A stretch of DNA of 63,630 nucleotides, from contig JEMY01000010.1 in the NCBI GenBank assembly GCA_000585075.1, positions 1 through 63,630 on the forward strand. Reading direction: 5' to 3'. The DNA is from Candidatus Accumulibacter regalis (GTDB lineage: Bacteria; Pseudomonadota; Gammaproteobacteria; Burkholderiales; Rhodocyclaceae). The position numbers and the translations under genes are program-made. Positions 39,405 through 49,699 of this stretch are shown here, piece by piece; the stretch's first letter is position 1; each line of letters opens with the position of its first letter. A model generated the notes under the pieces. It was not told the origin of the DNA and did no database searches. It worked only from the letters and a program-made list of their open reading frames with translations.

Positions 39405-40481
39405 TCAGAGCGCGTCGACGATGGCCAGGCCAACGTCACTGGTACTCGCGGCGCCACCCATGTCCGGCGTAAGTGGGCCGTCGACGAGTACTCTCTCGAT
39501 GGCGCGGAGAATGGCATCGTGCGCGGCGCCATGGGCGGCGTCGCCCTGCCCCAGGAAGTCGAGCATCATCGCCCCGGACCAGATCATGCCAATCGGGTTG
39601 GCGATGTTGCGTCCGTAGATGTCCGGCGCCGAACCGTGCACGGGTTCGAACAGCGAGGGGAAGTCGCGCTCGGGATTGAGGTTCGCCGACGGCGCGATGC
39701 CGATGGTGCCGGCGCAGGCGGGGCCGAGATCGGAGAGAATGTCACCGAAAAGGTTGGACGCCACGACCACGTCAAAACGCTCCGGGCTGAGCACAAAACG
39801 CGCGCAGAGGATGTCGATGTGGTACTTGTCGCAGCGCACCTCCGGGTAGCTCGCCGCCATCGCCTCGACCCGTTCGTCCCAGTACGGCATGCTGATCGCC
39901 ATGCCGTTCGACTTGGTGGCGGAAGTCAGGTGCTTCTTCGGGCGCCGCTGCGCGAGATCGAAGGCATACTTGAGGATGCGGTCCACTCCCTTGCGGGTAA
40001 AGATCGATTCCTGCACGACGGTTTCCCGTTCCGTACCTTCGAACATCCGCCCGCCGACCGCCGAGTACTCGCCTTCGGTGTTTTCACGAACGACGTAAAA
40101 GTCGATGTCGCCGACCTTGCGGTTGGCCAGGGGACAGGGAACGCCGGGCATCAGCCGGACCGGGCGCAAATTCACGTACTGGTCGAAACCGCGCCTGAAC
40201 TTGAGCAGCGAGCCCCACAGCGAGATGTGGTCGGGCACCTTGTCGGGCCAGCCGGCGGCGCCGAAGTAGAGGGCGTCGAAGCCCTTGAGTTGCTCGAACC
40301 AGTCGGCCGGCATCATCTCGCCGTGCTGCAGGTAGTAGTCGCAGTTCGCCCAGTCGATCGTCGTGAACTGCAGGTCGAGGTCAAACCTGTCGGCGGCCGC
40401 GGCGAGCACGCGCAGGCCTTCGGGCATGACTTCCCTGCCGATGCCGTCGCCGGCGATGACGGCGATTCTGTGGGTGCTCAT
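39405..40481 (-). CDS. Tartrate/D-malate dehydrogenase (decarboxylating)
   Basis: A 358-residue NAD-dependent beta-decarboxylating dehydrogenase of the isopropylmalate dehydrogenase fold. N-terminal IAVIAGDGIGREVMPEGLRVL; YFGAAGWPDKVPDHISLWGSLLKFRRGFDQYVNLRP is typical of tartrate/D-malate dehydrogenase (TtuC/DmlA) rather than LeuB. The catalytic KSNGM and metal site NLFGDILSDLGPACAGTIGIAPSANLNP follow. It converts tartrate or D-malate to oxaloglycolate or pyruvate; precise substrate not decidable. Followed upstream by thioesterase genes on the same strand. Confidence 0.9.
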   Translation of the reverse strand: MSTHRIAVIAGDGIGREVMPEGLRVLAAAADRFDLDLQFTTIDWANCDYYLQHGEMMPADWFEQLKGFDALYFGAAGWPDKVPDHISLWGSLLKFRRGFDQYVNLRPVRLMPGVPCPLANRKVGDIDFYVVRENTEGEYSAVGGRMFEGTERETVVQESIFTRKGVDRILKYAFDLAQRRPKKHLTSATKSNGMAISMPYWDERVEAMAASYPEVRCDKYHIDILCARFVLSPERFDVVVASNLFGDILSDLGPACAGTIGIAPSANLNPERDFPSLFEPVHGSAPDIYGRNIANPIGMIWSGAMMLDFLGQGDAAHGAAHDAILRAIERVLVDGPLTPDMGGAASTSDVGLAIVDAL

Positions 40482-40528
40482 GCTGCCCTCCGTGTTTGTT
40501 GGCCCTTGCTCGCGAGCACTCCCACCGT

Positions 40529-40963
40529 TCAGGACGGGAGCAGGAAATTACCATAGCCGACGGCGATCGGCTTGTCGGGATCCGCCTGATAGGCGGTGAC
40601 GCGGATATTGGCCACGCGGCTGCCCAGCTTGACCATCTGCATTGTCGCCCGGGTGTCCTGCAGCTTGCCGCTGCGCAGGTAGTCGATGGTGAAATCGACC
40701 GTCTTGGGAATGGCCTCCGAATCCCGGTGCCAGAGCAGGAACAGGATCGCCGCACATTCCATGAAACCGGCGGTCGCACCACCGTGCAAGGCGGGCAGCC
40801 AGGGGTTTCCCACCAGCCGATCGTCGCCCGGGAGAACACAGGTCAGGCGCTCGCCTTTGACTTCCATGCGCACGCGCAGGAAAACGGCGAAGGGGATAGC
40901 CTGGATCAGGCGATCCCAGTCGTCATTTTCGCGCGCAGCGCGAACTGCATCGGACAGTTTCAT
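40529..40963 (-). CDS. PaaI-family hotdog thioesterase (second of pair)
   Basis: A 144-residue PaaI-type thioesterase. LHGGATAGFMECAAILFLLW is the HGG-x-x-x-x-x-x-D region, with Glu in place of the usual catalytic Asp; VDFTIDYLRSGKLQDTRATMQMVKLGSRVANIRV is the rest of the fold. The ATG overlaps the stop of the preceding thioesterase gene by 4 bp. Likely a heteromer or a tandem pair acting on related acyl-CoA. Substrate unknown. Confidence 0.86.
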   Translation of the reverse strand: MKLSDAVRAARENDDWDRLIQAIPFAVFLRVRMEVKGERLTCVLPGDDRLVGNPWLPALHGGATAGFMECAAILFLLWHRDSEAIPKTVDFTIDYLRSGKLQDTRATMQMVKLGSRVANIRVTAYQADPDKPIAVGYGNFLLPS

Positions 40964-41421
40964 TCCGTTTCCCTTGCCGCCATGGGTGTCGCGCCGCCGG
41001 TGAACATGTAGATGCCGACGCCAGTGGCTATCGCCGCGCCAGGGTCATCGTGATACACGCTGCCCCTGACGAAGGCGACATTGGCGGTGAGCTTGTGACA
41101 ATCGCCGACGCAAAGAATGTCCTGCCCGGCAGTGGAGCGCTGCAGATGCTCGATACGCAGATCGAGGGTGGCGAAGCCGCGTCGCTCGCTGAGCCGGCGA
41201 TGGACCGCGTAGCCGAAAGTGGTGTCGACCAGCGCGGCGATCGCGCCGACGTGCAGGGCACCGCTTTCCGGATCGCCAATCAGCTCGGGCCGGTAAGGAA
41301 GGCGCAGGATGCAGCCGCGCTCGGTCAGTTCGCCGAAGCGCAGGTCGAGCTCCCGGTTATAGGGAAGGAAGCTGAGTTTCTTCTGCCACTGCTCAAGGGT
41401 TTGATCGCTTGTCGCGTCCAT
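40960..41421 (-). CDS. PaaI-family hotdog thioesterase (first of pair)
   Basis: A 153-residue PaaI-type thioesterase. GALHVGAIAALVDTTFGYAV has the catalytic Asp (VDT) expected of the family; TLDLRIEHLQRSTAGQDILCVGDCHKLTANVAFVRGSVYHDD completes it. Compare the partner, which has Glu there. Coupled to it by a 4-bp overlap. Confidence 0.87.
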   Translation of the reverse strand: MDATSDQTLEQWQKKLSFLPYNRELDLRFGELTERGCILRLPYRPELIGDPESGALHVGAIAALVDTTFGYAVHRRLSERRGFATLDLRIEHLQRSTAGQDILCVGDCHKLTANVAFVRGSVYHDDPGAAIATGVGIYMFTGGATPMAARETE

Positions 41422-41506
41422 CAGGGTGGGACCCTCGGAAAGAAGGGAAAACTTGCGGCAGAGCCCGGCACGGACAGTGTTACCGGCGCCGAGGGTAGCG
41501 GTGGCA

Positions 41507-41700
41507 TCATTTTACGATGCCCAGGAACACGGCCAGGCAACGCTCGGTCGCCAGCATCGCATCGGCGTCGATTCGCCCGAATGCCTCTCCCAGCTTGTCT
41601 CGCCTCACCGTCATGAACTTGTCCCCCATCACCTGAGAAGGCTTTTGCAAACCGTTGCCTTCGCTTGGCTGAACCGTGATCCGCAGCAGCGGTGCAGCAA
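41507..41700 (-). pseudogene. MazF/PemK-type toxin, 3' remnant
   Basis: The minus-strand frame ending at 41507 reads RITVQPSEGNGLQKPSQVMGDKFMTVRRDKLGEAFGRID and then MLATERCLAVFLGIVK. PS-x-x-NGL-x-KPS-x-VM-x-DK...V-R-D+LG-x-x-GR-x-D and the ending LAVFLGI are the second half of MazF/PemK endoribonuclease toxins. The first half (RGDVV...PRP) is missing: the frame enters the 3' end of the AsmA-like gene. No antitoxin gene is seen. A decayed toxin-antitoxin remnant. Confidence 0.7.
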
Positions 41701-41702
41701 GG

Positions 41703-44700
41703 CTACTCTGCCGAGAACGCTGCGGAGTAGCGGTCATACCATTGACGTGGATTCAGGACTTTCCAGCTTCGCTCATCGCCCTTGAGTTCGATGCCCACAC
41801 CGAGTATTCCATAGCTCGCATAGAGGCCGCCGCGCATCTTCTCTTCTCGCAGGCGCAGATTGGCGAGCACGAGCAGCTTCTCGCCGCTGATCCGGGCATT
41901 GCTGAGCACAATGGCCTTGTCGTTGAGGTGAACTTCACTGTGCCCGCTGACGTCGCGGATGGTCAGCAATTCATTCAGCCACTGCTGCTCCTTCGTTTGC
42001 TTGACGAAGAGATGCACCAGCAGACCGCTGTCCCGCAGGCGCAGGCTGATCTGCGCGTCCAGTTTCAGTGGCCGCTTCCAGGTCATGCGGCCGCGGTCGA
42101 TGTCGATCTGTCCCCACCACAAGTTGTCGTGCGCGCTCCCTTCGCTCTCCAGCGAGCCGTTATCGATGCGCAGCTGTGTGCCCGCCGCATCGAAGCTCAT
42201 CTTCTCCAGATTCCCTTCACTGAGACGGGTACTGATGCGCAGGTCGCCCTTGATCGTCTGCTCCTTGACGTGCACCTCGACGCCACTGGCCTGCATCTCC
42301 AGCTTGGCGCTACCGGTGACGCCGCTCAGCCTGAAGTCTGCGGCCAGCGTCGCTTTTCCGGCACCAATCGAGACACCGCCCTCTTTCGGCAGATAAGTGT
42401 TGTAGATCGAAATGTCGGGTATTTCCGCAGACCCGAGCGTTATCACCGTCTCCAGATCACGCAGCCCGTGTACTGAATCGAAGCGTTTGCCGACGGTCGT
42501 GATGCGAAAATCACGCCCCTTCACGTACGGCACCTGGTCGTCGATCCTGCGCAGCCCGAAGCGCTTCAGAAATCCCTCCATCCTGGCCTCGGGCGCTCCC
42601 CGATCACCCTGTATTGCGGCCTTCAACACGCCGCTGCCACTGGCCTCGAAATCGAGAAAGCGGCTGACCAGATGGTCCGACTCGGCGTTGAGATTGCTGC
42701 CCGGGGCGACCTTTCCTTCGCTGAGCCGCAGTTCGGCGGTCATGCGCGCATCGCCAGAAAATGCCAGCCCCTGGTCGCCGTGAAGAAAGCTGTTGAGAAA
42801 AGCGATATTTGCCACCGACCCTTCGAGTTTCACCACCCCGCTGAGCGGGGCCAAGCGGGCCATCTTGGCCGATAGCGGGCTTGATTTGAAGCGTGCCTCG
42901 GTGACGGTGATGCGGGTCTGTAGCGGCGCGCCCCCGCCCGCTGCCGCCTCTGCCGTCGCTGCCTGCATCTGCACGCTGCTCCCCGAGAGGTCCAGGAGAC
43001 CGCCCGCCGGATCAGCCTTCCTGATCACCAGATCGACGGCCAGCTGTCCGACGACCGGCTCCATGAACAGCACGCCGGCAATGTTCTCGCCGGCCAGATT
43101 GACACGTCCCGACAGTTTCCGACCGGCGTAGTCGAGGCGGCCACTCGAACGGGCCGTACCCGACCCCAGACTGAATGGCGGTTGGCCCGGAAAGTAGCTG
43201 TTCAGCAGCGCGACATCGGGCATCAGCGCGTCCTGCCAGGTGAGCACGGCGGTCGGCTCGATGCGCCTTGTGCGACCATCCGGTGGCGGGCTTGTCGCGG
43301 TCAGCTGCAGACCCTTTCCTCGCAAGAAAACCGCGCCCCCTTTCAGCTGCCGTATCTGCATCTCCCGCAACGCCATATCGATGCGCATCTCCTCCGCACC
43401 GGCCCGCGTCCGAATCCCGGCCGATACGCCACCGGCACCGCTTGCCTCGAAGCCGGAAAACCGGCTGACAAGCCGATCCGACTCGACCGTCACGCTGCTG
43501 GGGGACGCCAGCTGCCCGTCGTTCAGGAGAAGGTCCGCTTGCAGGCGGCCGCCACCACCGAACTCGAGGGCGTGACGCTGGGCGAGGAAAGCGTTGAGGA
43601 AATCGATATTCGCCACCGTTCCCTCCAGCTTGACTTCGCCGCTGAGCGGCGGCTGTCCGGAATATTGCCTGAGCTCGTCGAGCGACAAGGCCGATACCAG
43701 TTGCGCGCGCACGAGCTTGAGCTCGGTCTGCAAAGCGGCCGGGCCCGCCGCGCCGGCAGTGCCTTGCTCGGATGCCTGCATCCTGATCCGGGTACCGGAA
43801 AGATCCAGGAGCCGGTTCTTGAAATCGGCCTGTTTGATCGTCAGATCGACAGCCAGCGTACCGACTACTGACTTATCGAAGACGATTCCTGAGATTTTCT
43901 CCCCGGCCAGCTCGAAGCTGCCGAAAACCTGCTGCTGGGCATAGGTGAGCTGTCCGTTCAGCCGCGCCTTCCCCGACGTCAGTCGGAAAGGGAGTCCGCC
44001 GGGAAGATAGCTGTTCAAGAGCGCGATATCGGGCATCACGGCTTCCCGCCACTGCATGGACACCGACGCTTCGCCCGGCCTCTCGCTCAGATTCACGGGA
44101 GCCGCGGTCAAGCCGAGGTGAAAGCCCTCGGCGTGCAGAAAAAGCTGCTTTTGCGGAAGCCTGCGCATCGCCACATCGCGCAAGTCCACCTGCAGCCGCG
44201 TCTGCCCGGTACCTTGCTCAACCCGGACATCTCCGTGCACCCTGCCCGCCCCCTGGACAAGGTGGCGCTCGCCGGCACCGGACGCGAGGCGCTCATCCAG
44301 AACGAGCGTCAAATCCGGTGATTCGATGGACAGTTCGCTGCCCTCCATCAAGGTGCCGTGTTCGATGCGCAGGCTTGCCTGAAGGCGACCGCTGCCATCC
44401 AGCTGTAGCCATTGGCTGCTGCTGAGATAGGCGTCGATGAAGCCAAACGATGTCAGATCGCCGGTCACGCCGATGCGCCCCGAAACGAACCTGGCCGCTC
44501 CGGCTCCCGGGTTGTCCCCGGGGACAAACCCATCAACGCCAATGTCGACATCGCCCTGCAGATCGGATGCGAGCAACTCGGAAGCGCGCAGAAGTTTGCC
44601 GGACTCCAGCTGAACCCGCCCACGCGCCATGGCCAGGGGCCCATCGAGGCGGTAAGTGAAATCATCGATCCGCAGCCTTGCCTGGCCGCTGAAGTGGTAG

Positions 44701-45311
44701 CCATTGACTTCGAGTTCCTGGATTTGTGCCATCTCCGCATTGCTCACCGCAATGCTCCAGCCAGACCATTCACTGGCCGCTTCGGCTGCTGGCGGGGTCA
44801 GCGTCTGCGCCGCCGCGTCCGGCTGCGACATCGTGCTTGCTGGTCGTGTCGGGAGCGGCGGCGTGGCATCCGCTTGCGCCGCCACAGAGGCACTCGGCAG
44901 CTCACCGGCAGTTGCAGGCGTTGAAGCAGGGTCCGTAGCTGGCGCAGGGGCAAGCCGATCGCGCACCCCCGCCGTCATATTGTCAACTTGGACGCCTTGC
45001 AGCCGAAATGTCCTGGCGAAGAGACTGCCCAGCGCCAGGCGGGCCTCACCGTAATCCATGGAGAGCCACCATTGCTGCTGCGCTGTCTGACCGCGCAGCG
45101 TCAACCCCGTGACCCGTAGATGACCCGGCACGAGGGTCCATGCGGATACCCATTCAATGCTCAAGCGATCGGGGTCGCGGCTAAGCATCTGCGGCAGGAA
45201 ACGGCCATTGAGCAGCAGGTTCCCCGCTAACAGATAGGCAATTTCGAGCACCGCGACGAAGGCGAACGCCTTAATCAGCCAGTTTCGTAATTCTGGGTTA
45301 CCGCGAACCAT
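41703..45311 (-). CDS. Very large AsmA-like (DUF748-type) envelope protein
   Basis: A protein of about 1,200 residues with one N-terminal membrane anchor (LIKAFAFVAVLEIAYLLAGNLLL) and a long periplasmic beta-rich body. It contains repeated blocks (SALLNSYLPG/LLNSYFPG...; GEKISGIVFDKSVVGTLAVDLTIKQAD and GENIAGVLFMEPVVGQLAVDLVIRKAD; LSGEVKLEGTVANIDFLNAFLAQ and LSGVVKLEGSVANIAFLNSFLHG), so two large internal repeats are evident. Such AsmA-like proteins bridge the envelope and carry phospholipids. The ATG at 45311 has GGAGCAGGCG in front; alternative at 45323. An Ala/Thr/Pro-rich linker lies after about residue 150. Function in lipid transport is inferred from family. Confidence 0.8.
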   Translation of the reverse strand: MVRGNPELRNWLIKAFAFVAVLEIAYLLAGNLLLNGRFLPQMLSRDPDRLSIEWVSAWTLVPGHLRVTGLTLRGQTAQQQWWLSMDYGEARLALGSLFARTFRLQGVQVDNMTAGVRDRLAPAPATDPASTPATAGELPSASVAAQADATPPLPTRPASTMSQPDAAAQTLTPPAAEAASEWSGWSIAVSNAEMAQIQELEVNGYHFSGQARLRIDDFTYRLDGPLAMARGRVQLESGKLLRASELLASDLQGDVDIGVDGFVPGDNPGAGAARFVSGRIGVTGDLTSFGFIDAYLSSSQWLQLDGSGRLQASLRIEHGTLMEGSELSIESPDLTLVLDERLASGAGERHLVQGAGRVHGDVRVEQGTGQTRLQVDLRDVAMRRLPQKQLFLHAEGFHLGLTAAPVNLSERPGEASVSMQWREAVMPDIALLNSYLPGGLPFRLTSGKARLNGQLTYAQQQVFGSFELAGEKISGIVFDKSVVGTLAVDLTIKQADFKNRLLDLSGTRIRMQASEQGTAGAAGPAALQTELKLVRAQLVSALSLDELRQYSGQPPLSGEVKLEGTVANIDFLNAFLAQRHALEFGGGGRLQADLLLNDGQLASPSSVTVESDRLVSRFSGFEASGAGGVSAGIRTRAGAEEMRIDMALREMQIRQLKGGAVFLRGKGLQLTATSPPPDGRTRRIEPTAVLTWQDALMPDVALLNSYFPGQPPFSLGSGTARSSGRLDYAGRKLSGRVNLAGENIAGVLFMEPVVGQLAVDLVIRKADPAGGLLDLSGSSVQMQAATAEAAAGGGAPLQTRITVTEARFKSSPLSAKMARLAPLSGVVKLEGSVANIAFLNSFLHGDQGLAFSGDARMTAELRLSEGKVAPGSNLNAESDHLVSRFLDFEASGSGVLKAAIQGDRGAPEARMEGFLKRFGLRRIDDQVPYVKGRDFRITTVGKRFDSVHGLRDLETVITLGSAEIPDISIYNTYLPKEGGVSIGAGKATLAADFRLSGVTGSAKLEMQASGVEVHVKEQTIKGDLRISTRLSEGNLEKMSFDAAGTQLRIDNGSLESEGSAHDNLWWGQIDIDRGRMTWKRPLKLDAQISLRLRDSGLLVHLFVKQTKEQQWLNELLTIRDVSGHSEVHLNDKAIVLSNARISGEKLLVLANLRLREEKMRGGLYASYGILGVGIELKGDERSWKVLNPRQWYDRYSAAFSAE

Positions 45312-45399
45312 CGCCTGCTCCATCCTCTGCTCAGTAAGAACGCGCTCCAAGGGCCGCGCGAAACCCGCCCGGCAGACGACTTCGCTCAGGTGCATCCGC

Positions 45400-45552
45400 G
45401 CACCACTGCTTCAGGCTTTGCCGCAATCCTGTCTACGGCACTTGAACGGCGTCACGGTTCCGCAAAGAAACAACGCCTCGACCTATCGGTTTTCGCTGGG
45501 CATCATCCTCGTTGGCTACCTGTTCAACGCCTATGCCTATCTCCTTATCTGA
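45400..45552 (+). pseudogene. Possible permease C-terminal remnant
   Basis: The frame ending at the TGA 45550-45552 reads CLRHLNGVTVPQRNNASTYRF and then SLGIILVGYLFNAYAYLLI, a final membrane helix with the typical end of UPF0718-type permeases, which are commonly encoded immediately before a thioredoxin-like disulfide protein such as the next gene. The remainder of a permease is absent: upstream begins the divergent AsmA-like gene. Deletion remnant, tentative. Confidence 0.45.
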
Positions 45553-45566
45553 CCATGGAGCGCAAG

Positions 45567-45800
45567 ATGATCATCAAGATTCTTGGATCAGGCTGCAGGA
45601 AGTGCAGCGCCCTGACGGAAAACACACAGACGGCACTCGCCAAGCTCGGCCTGTCGGCGGAGGTGGTGAAAGTGACCGACTTCGCGCAGATCGCTGCGCA
45701 TGGCGTGATGTCGACGCCGGCGCTGGCGATAGGCGACAAGGTCGTCTCCGTCGGCAAGGTACTGTCCGCCGCCGAAGTGGAAAAGATCCTGCAGACGTAA
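45567..45800 (+). CDS. Small redox-active disulfide protein (thioredoxin family)
   Basis: A 77-residue glutaredoxin-like protein. MIIKILGSGCRKCSALTENTQ has the CxxC (C10, C13), followed by VMSTPALAIGDKVVSVGKVLSAAEV with the cis-Pro TP. Family: TM0996/MTH895 type. It likely handles thiol exchange for a neighbouring metal or arsenic permease, now deleted. GGAGCGCAAG in front of ATG 45567. Confidence 0.85.
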   Translation: MIIKILGSGCRKCSALTENTQTALAKLGLSAEVVKVTDFAQIAAHGVMSTPALAIGDKVVSVGKVLSAAEVEKILQT

Positions 45801-47670
<1,870 letters not shown>

Positions 47671-47674
<4 letters not shown>

Positions 47675-47946
47675 GCAATCGGCAAAAGCTGCTCGACGAC
47701 ACCACCACGGATGTACGGCGACTGAAGGAACGCGAGCGGGCGCCGGCGACCTGGGCCGGTATCGCCTTCTACGGTGGCACCGTCGGACTGCTGTTCGTCG
47801 TGCCCATCGTCGGCGGCGCCTACCTCGGCCGCTGGCTGGATTCCCTGGCATCCGGCTACTCGGTACGCTGGACGGTGAGCCTGATCGTTCTTGGCATCGC
47901 GCTCGGCGCGTACAACGCCTATCGCTTCATGAAGGGTCGCTCATGA
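47671..47946 (+). CDS. atpQ: AtpQ-like membrane protein (AtpZ/AtpI type)
   Basis: A 91-residue protein with a charged N-terminus (DDTTTDVRRLKERERA) and two helices (GGTVGLLFVVPIVGGAYLGRWLD and TVSLIVLGIALGAYNAYRFM). It fits the AtpZ/AtpI-like AtpQ of N-ATPase operons, thought to help c-ring assembly. Directly followed by the a subunit gene with a 4-bp overlap; the second accessory gene, atpR, normally placed here, is absent. Confidence 0.8.
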
Positions 47947-48677
47947 ACGCTGGCGAATTGGGCGGCGGCGTCCTGTTCCATCTCGGGCCATTGGCGATCA
48001 CCGATACGGTGGTCACTACCTGGGGCGTCATGCTCTGCCTGGCAGGCGTGGCCCTGTTGCTTCGCTACCGGCTGGCGCCACTGCCGACGCGCCGGCAGAC
48101 GATTGCCGAGGGCATTGTCGTGGTGATCGAGCGCGCCATCGGGGAAGTCGTGCCAGCCGACGCGGTGCGCCACGTGCTGCCCTTCATTGCCACCCTGTGG
48201 CTCTTCGTCCTAACCGCCAATCTCGCCGGATTGATCCCCGGCCTGCACGCGCCGACCCGCGATCTCTCTGCTACCGCGGCACTGGCGGCGCTGGTCTTCG
48301 CCTCGACCCACTGGTACGGTATCCGCAGCAAGGGTCTGCGCGCCTATCTCCGGCACTATGCTGAACCCAGCCCGCTGCTCCTGCCCTTCCACATCATCAG
48401 CGAGCTGACGCGCACCCTGGCGCTCGCCATCCGCCTCTTCGGCAACATCATGAGCCTGGAAATGGCGGCGCTGCTGGTGCTGCTCATCGCCGGCTTCCTG
48501 GTGCCGGTGCCGCTACTGATGCTGCATGTCATTGAAGCGGTGGTGCAGGCCTACATCTTCGGCATCCTCGCCCTGATCTACATCGCCGGCGCGATCGAAC
48601 CGATAGCCACGGACGAATCGCCCGCAGCACCGCCGACGCCCACTCTTGCGAAGTCGAAAAACAAGGAGGAATCATGA
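47943..48677 (+). CDS. atpB: N-ATPase a subunit
   Basis: A 244-residue membrane subunit forming the ion half-channels with the c ring. ISELTRTLALAIRLFGNIMSLEM contains the essential Arg (LALAIRLFGN) and the family motif; the upstream half reads LPFIATLWLFVLTANLAGLIPGLHAPTRDLS. About six helices and a hydrophilic tail. Overlaps atpE by 4 bp. Confidence 0.93.
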   Translation: MNAGELGGGVLFHLGPLAITDTVVTTWGVMLCLAGVALLLRYRLAPLPTRRQTIAEGIVVVIERAIGEVVPADAVRHVLPFIATLWLFVLTANLAGLIPGLHAPTRDLSATAALAALVFASTHWYGIRSKGLRAYLRHYAEPSPLLLPFHIISELTRTLALAIRLFGNIMSLEMAALLVLLIAGFLVPVPLLMLHVIEAVVQAYIFGILALIYIAGAIEPIATDESPAAPPTPTLAKSKNKEES

Positions 48678-48940
48678 ACGAACTGCAGCAGTTCAGCACG
48701 CTGTCGACGATCGTCGCCGGCGTGGTGATCGCCCTCGGCACGATGCTGCCGGCGATCGCCATGGGTCGCGCCATCGCCAGCGCGCTGGAAGCCTTGTCGC
48801 GCCAACCGGAAGCCGAAAAGACCATCACCCGAACGCTGTTCATCGGCCTGGCGATGATCGAGTCGCTCGCCATCTATTGCCTGGTAATCGCGCTCATCGT
48901 GCTGTTCCGCAACCCATTGCTGGAATACTTCCTGAAATAG
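48674..48940 (+). CDS. atpE: N-ATPase c subunit, atypical ion site
   Basis: An 88-residue hairpin of two helices forming the rotor ring. TM2 carries the ion carboxylate E63 followed by S64 (AMIESLAIY). TM1 reads GTMLPAIAMGRAIASAL; where N-ATPase c subunits I know have a second Glu four residues after the Pro (PALGEG), this one has M30. L65 stands where sodium-binding rings usually have Thr. The polar loop is SRQPEAEKTITR. The ion specificity (H+ or Na+) is therefore uncertain. Confidence 0.92.
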   Translation: MNELQQFSTLSTIVAGVVIALGTMLPAIAMGRAIASALEALSRQPEAEKTITRTLFIGLAMIESLAIYCLVIALIVLFRNPLLEYFLK

Positions 48941-48949
48941 GTAACTGCC

Positions 48950-49699
48950 ATGCAATTCGACTGGACGACCTTTGTTCTCGAAGTCCTCAATTTCCTGGTG
49001 CTGCTGTGGATTCTCAAACGCTTCCTCTACCAGCCGGTGCTCGACGTCCTCGACGCGCGCCAGGCGCGTGTAAAGGCCGAGATGGCACAGGCAGAGAAGT
49101 TGCAGAACGAGGCGGCAGCGCTTGGACAGCAGTACCAGGAACGCTTGGCGCACTGGACGCAGGAACGCGAGCAACTGCGTCAACAACTGCAGCAGGACCT
49201 CGCGCAGCAGCGGGCCAGCGGCATGGAGAAGATTCGCCAGTCGCTGACCGACGAAGAGGCCAAGGCGCGCGTGCGCAACGCCGCCACGACAGCCAGCCAC
49301 GAAGCCGAGCTGATCCGGCAAGCGGCCGATGAGGCCTACGAAAACGTCGCGGCGATGCTCAGGCGCCTGGCGTCGCCGACGCTGACAGCAGGGATCGTGC
49401 GACTGCTGGTCGAAGATCTGGCGGCGTTGCCGGATGAACAGCAGCAGGCGCTGCGCACTGCCGCCAAGAAAATCGCCACCGAAGCGGTCGACATCGCCTC
49501 GGCACACCCGCTGGACGATGCTGCTCAGCAGGAGATCGCACGCGGCCTGGCAGCCGCTGCCGGGCGCAGGCTAGCACTCGCGATCAGGCCCGACCCGGCG
49601 CTGATCGCCGGCGTACGCATCGCCGTTGGCGAATGCCTGCTGCACGCCAATCTGCTTGACGAACTGGCATTCTTCAGGCGACGGGATGAACAGAGCTGA
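48950..49699 (+). CDS. atpF: N-ATPase b subunit with delta-like C-terminus
   Basis: A 249-residue peripheral-stalk protein. N-terminal membrane anchor ([38 protein letters not shown]), long coiled coil (about 40-160) and a C-terminal domain (about 165-245, ending [22 protein letters not shown]) resembling subunit delta. N-ATPases lack a separate delta gene, so the fused domain probably replaces it. Overlaps atpA by 14 bp. Confidence 0.9.
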   Translation: MQFDWTTFVLEVLNFLVLLWILKRFLYQPVLDVLDARQARVKAEMAQAEKLQNEAAALGQQYQERLAHWTQEREQLRQQLQQDLAQQRASGMEKIRQSLTDEEAKARVRNAATTASHEAELIRQAADEAYENVAAMLRRLASPTLTAGIVRLLVEDLAALPDEQQQALRTAAKKIATEAVDIASAHPLDDAAQQEIARGLAAAAGRRLALAIRPDPALIAGVRIAVGECLLHANLLDELAFFRRRDEQS

